Source of the DNA: Paenibacillus sp. JJ-223
GTDB lineage: Bacteria; Bacillota; Bacilli; Paenibacillales; Paenibacillaceae
Assembly (NCBI RefSeq): GCF_927798175.1
Contig: NZ_CAKMMP010000002.1
Location: 496,001 to 560,000 of the forward strand
Reading direction: 5' to 3'
DNA length: 64,000 nt
How positions within the stretch are numbered: the stretch's first letter is position 1; each line of letters begins with the position of its first letter. A program made the position numbers and the translations under genes. Positions 61,618 through 64,000 of the stretch are shown here, piece by piece. The notes under the pieces are model-generated. The model made no database searches and was not told where the DNA came from. It worked only from the letters and a program-made list of their open reading frames with translations.

Positions 61618-62691
61618 TCAGTCAATTAACAATTTGAGTTCTTCATTTGGGGGACCTACGATGGTCATTCCGTAAAAATCGATTTCCTGATTATACTTAT
61701 CAATGGTAAAGCTGCTAAACGATCCGTTTTTATTAAATCTGGCAGTAACTGAAGGCGCCCCTTTTTTGGTGAACGTCATATAATCTTCATCCCATGCATC
61801 TGCACTTCTTTCTCCCTTATATCCTTTCAAATCCAGATCCAACATCGTTTTTGCGTCTTTCATTGCGTTCTTCATTAAAGTGTCCAATGTCAACTTCTTC
61901 ATCTCTGTACTCTTTTCTTTTTCTTGTTCCTGGAATTCTTCATAACTATCTACACCTTTACCATCAGTATGGTATACATCGACTTGGAGCAGTTCCAGCG
62001 TTTGTTCTTCAATGGCAAAGCTCACATTCATCGTTTTTGATTTATACTTATATTGATACACATTCGGTTTGCCATCGAGGACATACATACGATCCAACTT
62101 GGCCCCCTGCTCGACATTTCCATCGATAAGCTTGGAGAATACCTGATCAGCCTTCTTCTGCACGCTTGCCGGGGCATTGTCAGGAGCATAATTTACGCCA
62201 TAAACATCGCCATTCTCTTGCATATAAATTTGCTTGTTTTGCATAGCATTCGATGAGATTGTACCCTCATAGTAGATTGACTCTGAGATATTCACATATT
62301 TCGGTTCTTCCCCTGGGAACAAAGCTTTCCACGTTTCCTTCAGTTTGGTTTGATATTTTCCACCGTTTAAATCTTCATAATTGATTTTAATACTGAACGT
62401 TTCGAGCTTTCCATTCATGTTATAAGCAATAATATCGTCCTTGAAGTTCTCTCTTTTAAAATGGATAGCATCTTTCGTAGCCGTTCCTTGAATTAACGTA
62501 TACGTATTTCCTGTCAATTCTTTAAGTTTATCCTGAGCCTTTTGCATAGGGGTTTGCTCTGATTTAGCACCTTGTTCGATGTTTGAATTTACGTTGTTAT
62601 ATGCATTTGATTGATTCGACGTATCAAATCCAAGCAAACTCCCTGATAATAAGGCTGCTCCGATGATAGGAAAAATTATTTTTTTGTTCAT
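61618..62691 (-). CDS. Secreted paralogue with lost lipobox cysteine
   Basis: Protein of 357 residues, aligned without gaps over long stretches with the next gene. The signal region reads SGSLLGFDTSN: the lipobox cysteine codon is TTT (Phe) instead of TGC. It should therefore be released by ordinary signal peptidase or stay as an uncleaved anchor. The rest of the protein (QDKLKELTGNTYTLIQGTAT, DAKTMLDLDLKGYKG, MTFTKKGAPSVTARFNKNGS) is intact, with no sign of decay. ATG at 62691 follows AAAGGAG. It lies 115 bases behind the anti-sigma-like gene and 79 before the lipoprotein gene. Confidence 0.82.
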   Translation of the reverse strand: MNKKIIFPIIGAALLSGSLLGFDTSNQSNAYNNVNSNIEQGAKSEQTPMQKAQDKLKELTGNTYTLIQGTATKDAIHFKRENFKDDIIAYNMNGKLETFSIKINYEDLNGGKYQTKLKETWKALFPGEEPKYVNISESIYYEGTISSNAMQNKQIYMQENGDVYGVNYAPDNAPASVQKKADQVFSKLIDGNVEQGAKLDRMYVLDGKPNVYQYKYKSKTMNVSFAIEEQTLELLQVDVYHTDGKGVDSYEEFQEQEKEKSTEMKKLTLDTLMKNAMKDAKTMLDLDLKGYKGERSADAWDEDYMTFTKKGAPSVTARFNKNGSFSSFTIDKYNQEIDFYGMTIVGPPNEELKLLID

Positions 62692-62806
62692 ATGAATAAA
62701 CTCCTTTATTTTTTATTTACTTACACAAAGTTTTTAATGGAACTCTTCAGCCACGTTGAAATAAATCTATGAAATCAGCAGTCACCACCCCCTCTCATTG
62801 CATTGA

Positions 62807-63868
62807 TTAGTCCGTTCCTTTTTCAGATAACTGCTTTAGCTCAATTTTAATTGAATAGATCGTTCCTTTAGAGGTGAATAGCGCAGTCACGTCTGGAGAA
62901 CCCGCTTTTGTGAACGTTAATGTATCAAACCTTGATTCAAGTTTGGATACGTTATAATCAGCCAAGTCCAAATTCATCCAGGCTTTAGCCTGTTTCACGG
63001 TTTCCTCATGAATCATGTCCAGCTCAATTGCTTTTGTTTTCTCAACTAAATCATGATATTTATTTTTATCGTCCAATTGATTAAGTTGATCCGACAGCGG
63101 AAAAGCTACAATCCTTGTGATCTGATTCGTATTTTTTTGTACATCAATGAGGATCGAACCCTCGTGTGTATGATACACGAACTTATACACCGGATTCTGA
63201 TCGGGTCTTAAGACCATTTGACTTACTGACCGTTCACTTTCTTTAAAATCCCCAACTTTATGAAAAGCTTGGTCCGCTGCATCTTTTGCAGCATCTGGAA
63301 CCTGCTCCTCTCCAATCGTTTGCTGCGCATAATACCATTTACCTTGGTCAAATTCGATGGATCTGTTTTCGTTTCGCGCCTCTATGTGAAATGTGTCCGG
63401 TTTATATTCGTACATAACCACATCATTAATTCCTTCTCCTTGGGGAAAAATCTCATTCCATACCTTTTGCAGCTGACTTTTAAACTCTTGATCCTCAATG
63501 TCATCAAAGCGAATCATCCCCGAATGAAATTTCTTATTCCCATCCGAGCCTTGTACATAAATTGTATCGGCCTTCTCATTTGGATTTACTTTCATTTCTT
63601 TGGCGAACGGATTAATATATTCAAGCAAGGATAGCCGCTCTATGGCTTGAGCCATGACAGGAGTTAGAGACACACAAAAAGCAACCAATGCCGCTGCGAT
63701 AACTCCCACTCTTCTTGTGAAGATCGGTTTTTGTGGTGGCACGCTTTTGGATTCAAGTTTTTCGACAATCTGTTGACTCATGCTGTGCTCTGGCGTCTCC
63801 GTATCCCGAATCATTTGCTCCACCTGGTGAATACTAACGGTTTTAGATGGATTTGGTGATCGACGCAT
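62807..63868 (-). CDS. Membrane anti-sigma-like protein with extracellular sensor domain
   Basis: Protein of 353 residues. The cytoplasmic N-terminus (1-50) could bind the sigma factor. A membrane segment is at ~53-73 (VGVIAAALVAFCVSLTPVMA). The external part of 280 residues contains KSQLQKVWNEIFPQGEGIND, PVYKFVYHTHEGSILIDVQK, VKQAKAWMNLDLADYNVSKL and LTFTKAGSPDVTALFTSKGT. These match, in order, the two secreted proteins encoded downstream. The start overlaps the end of an ECF sigma gene by 26 bases, the usual arrangement for a sigma/anti-sigma pair. Confidence 0.8.
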   Translation of the reverse strand: MRRSPNPSKTVSIHQVEQMIRDTETPEHSMSQQIVEKLESKSVPPQKPIFTRRVGVIAAALVAFCVSLTPVMAQAIERLSLLEYINPFAKEMKVNPNEKADTIYVQGSDGNKKFHSGMIRFDDIEDQEFKSQLQKVWNEIFPQGEGINDVVMYEYKPDTFHIEARNENRSIEFDQGKWYYAQQTIGEEQVPDAAKDAADQAFHKVGDFKESERSVSQMVLRPDQNPVYKFVYHTHEGSILIDVQKNTNQITRIVAFPLSDQLNQLDDKNKYHDLVEKTKAIELDMIHEETVKQAKAWMNLDLADYNVSKLESRFDTLTFTKAGSPDVTALFTSKGTIYSIKIELKQLSEKGTD

Positions 63869-64000
63869 TCACTGTTCCTCCTTCACTAACTTCCTTCGTC
63901 TGCAGTTTTTTGCGAAGGCGTTCATACTTTTTGCGCACGGTTGCTGGCTTCATATTCATGATTTCACTAATCTCGTTAAAGTGATATCGATGAATCGCCC
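63843..64000 (-). CDS. ECF sigma factor, C-terminal end only
   Basis: The reverse strand from the window edge reads AIHRYHFNEISEIMNMKPAT, VRKKYERLRKKLQTKEVSEG and ends GTVNASITKSI at a TAA (63845-63843). The helix-turn-helix (YHFNEISEIMNMKPATVRKK) is region 4 of an ECF-type sigma factor. The stop lies inside the following gene, and the AAGGAGGA in this gene's tail is the ribosome site of that gene. Confidence 0.82.
   Translation of the reverse strand, partial: AIHRYHFNEISEIMNMKPATVRKKYERLRKKLQTKEVSEGGTVNASITKSI

Noticed and set aside
1..64000. tRNA, rRNA, prophage, transposase or integrase genes
   Set aside because: None could be recognised on either strand.

Overview
The window looks like a chromosomal segment of a Gram-positive, spore-forming Bacillota, most likely Paenibacillus. 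The reasons are SD-driven TTG/GTG starts, AraR, RsbQ and KinB-like proteins resembling those of Bacillus, a leucine T-box in front of leuA, a spore-coat-type FAD oxidase, and many small regulator/enzyme pairs. The genus is an inference from family resemblance. I see no tRNA, rRNA, CRISPR array, transposase or prophage.

Layout. 1-3.1 kb: 3' truncated arabinose-type FGGY kinase facing araR, with two TGTACGTACA operators between them. 3.1-6.3 kb: orphan sporulation-type histidine kinase and an acyl-CoA ligase gene broken by a one-base frameshift. 6.8-8.8 kb: ECF sigma factor with a DUF4179 membrane partner. 8.9-17 kb: small accessory genes (HxlR/DoxX, P-loop kinase, APH-like kinase, Sm-like protein, SUKH protein, MerR/nitroreductase with a textbook 19-bp-spacer promoter, XRE/Dabb). 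17.2-19.7 kb: CotQ-like oxidase and an SDR. 19.8-24.4 kb: an unusual single-chain histidine kinase-response regulator divergent from an ABC transporter and a DUF4097-like lipoprotein. 24.6-27 kb: MarR with a triple operator driving a GC-rich SDR/hydrolase pair. 27.3-28.7 kb: tandem GT2 genes. 28.8-34.5 kb: WYL regulator/hydrolase, YdeI protein, T-box-leuA, hydrolase. 35-42.2 kb: 2.1-kaa surface adhesin with its class B sortase. 42.9-48.5 kb: YdeI protein, VOC/WYL pair, uracil-DNA glycosylase, and an AT-rich MocR-MFS pair. 48.7-60 kb: L25/Ctc, AraC-controlled SDR, an RsbQ-PAS pair, TetR and several SDRs. 60.5-64 kb: end of an ECF sigma gene, its anti-sigma-like partner and two secreted proteins related to that partner's sensor domain.

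How the genes work together. The dominant pattern is a regulator transcribed away from one or two small redox enzymes, with a palindromic operator in the gap (MerR, MarR, two WYL proteins, TetR, MocR). Six SDR genes are scattered through the window. A short palindromic repeat (GATACGGTTCACCGTAACGG and variants) sits at the borders of several gene blocks, always in the same orientation.

The most interesting items are: the sigma/anti-sigma locus whose sensor domain has been copied into two secreted proteins, one of which has lost its lipobox cysteine; RsbQ coupled to a PAS/coiled-coil protein that lacks the RsbP phosphatase domain; a MocR protein without its PLP lysine; the fused kinase-regulator; and the class B sortase with an APQTG substrate.
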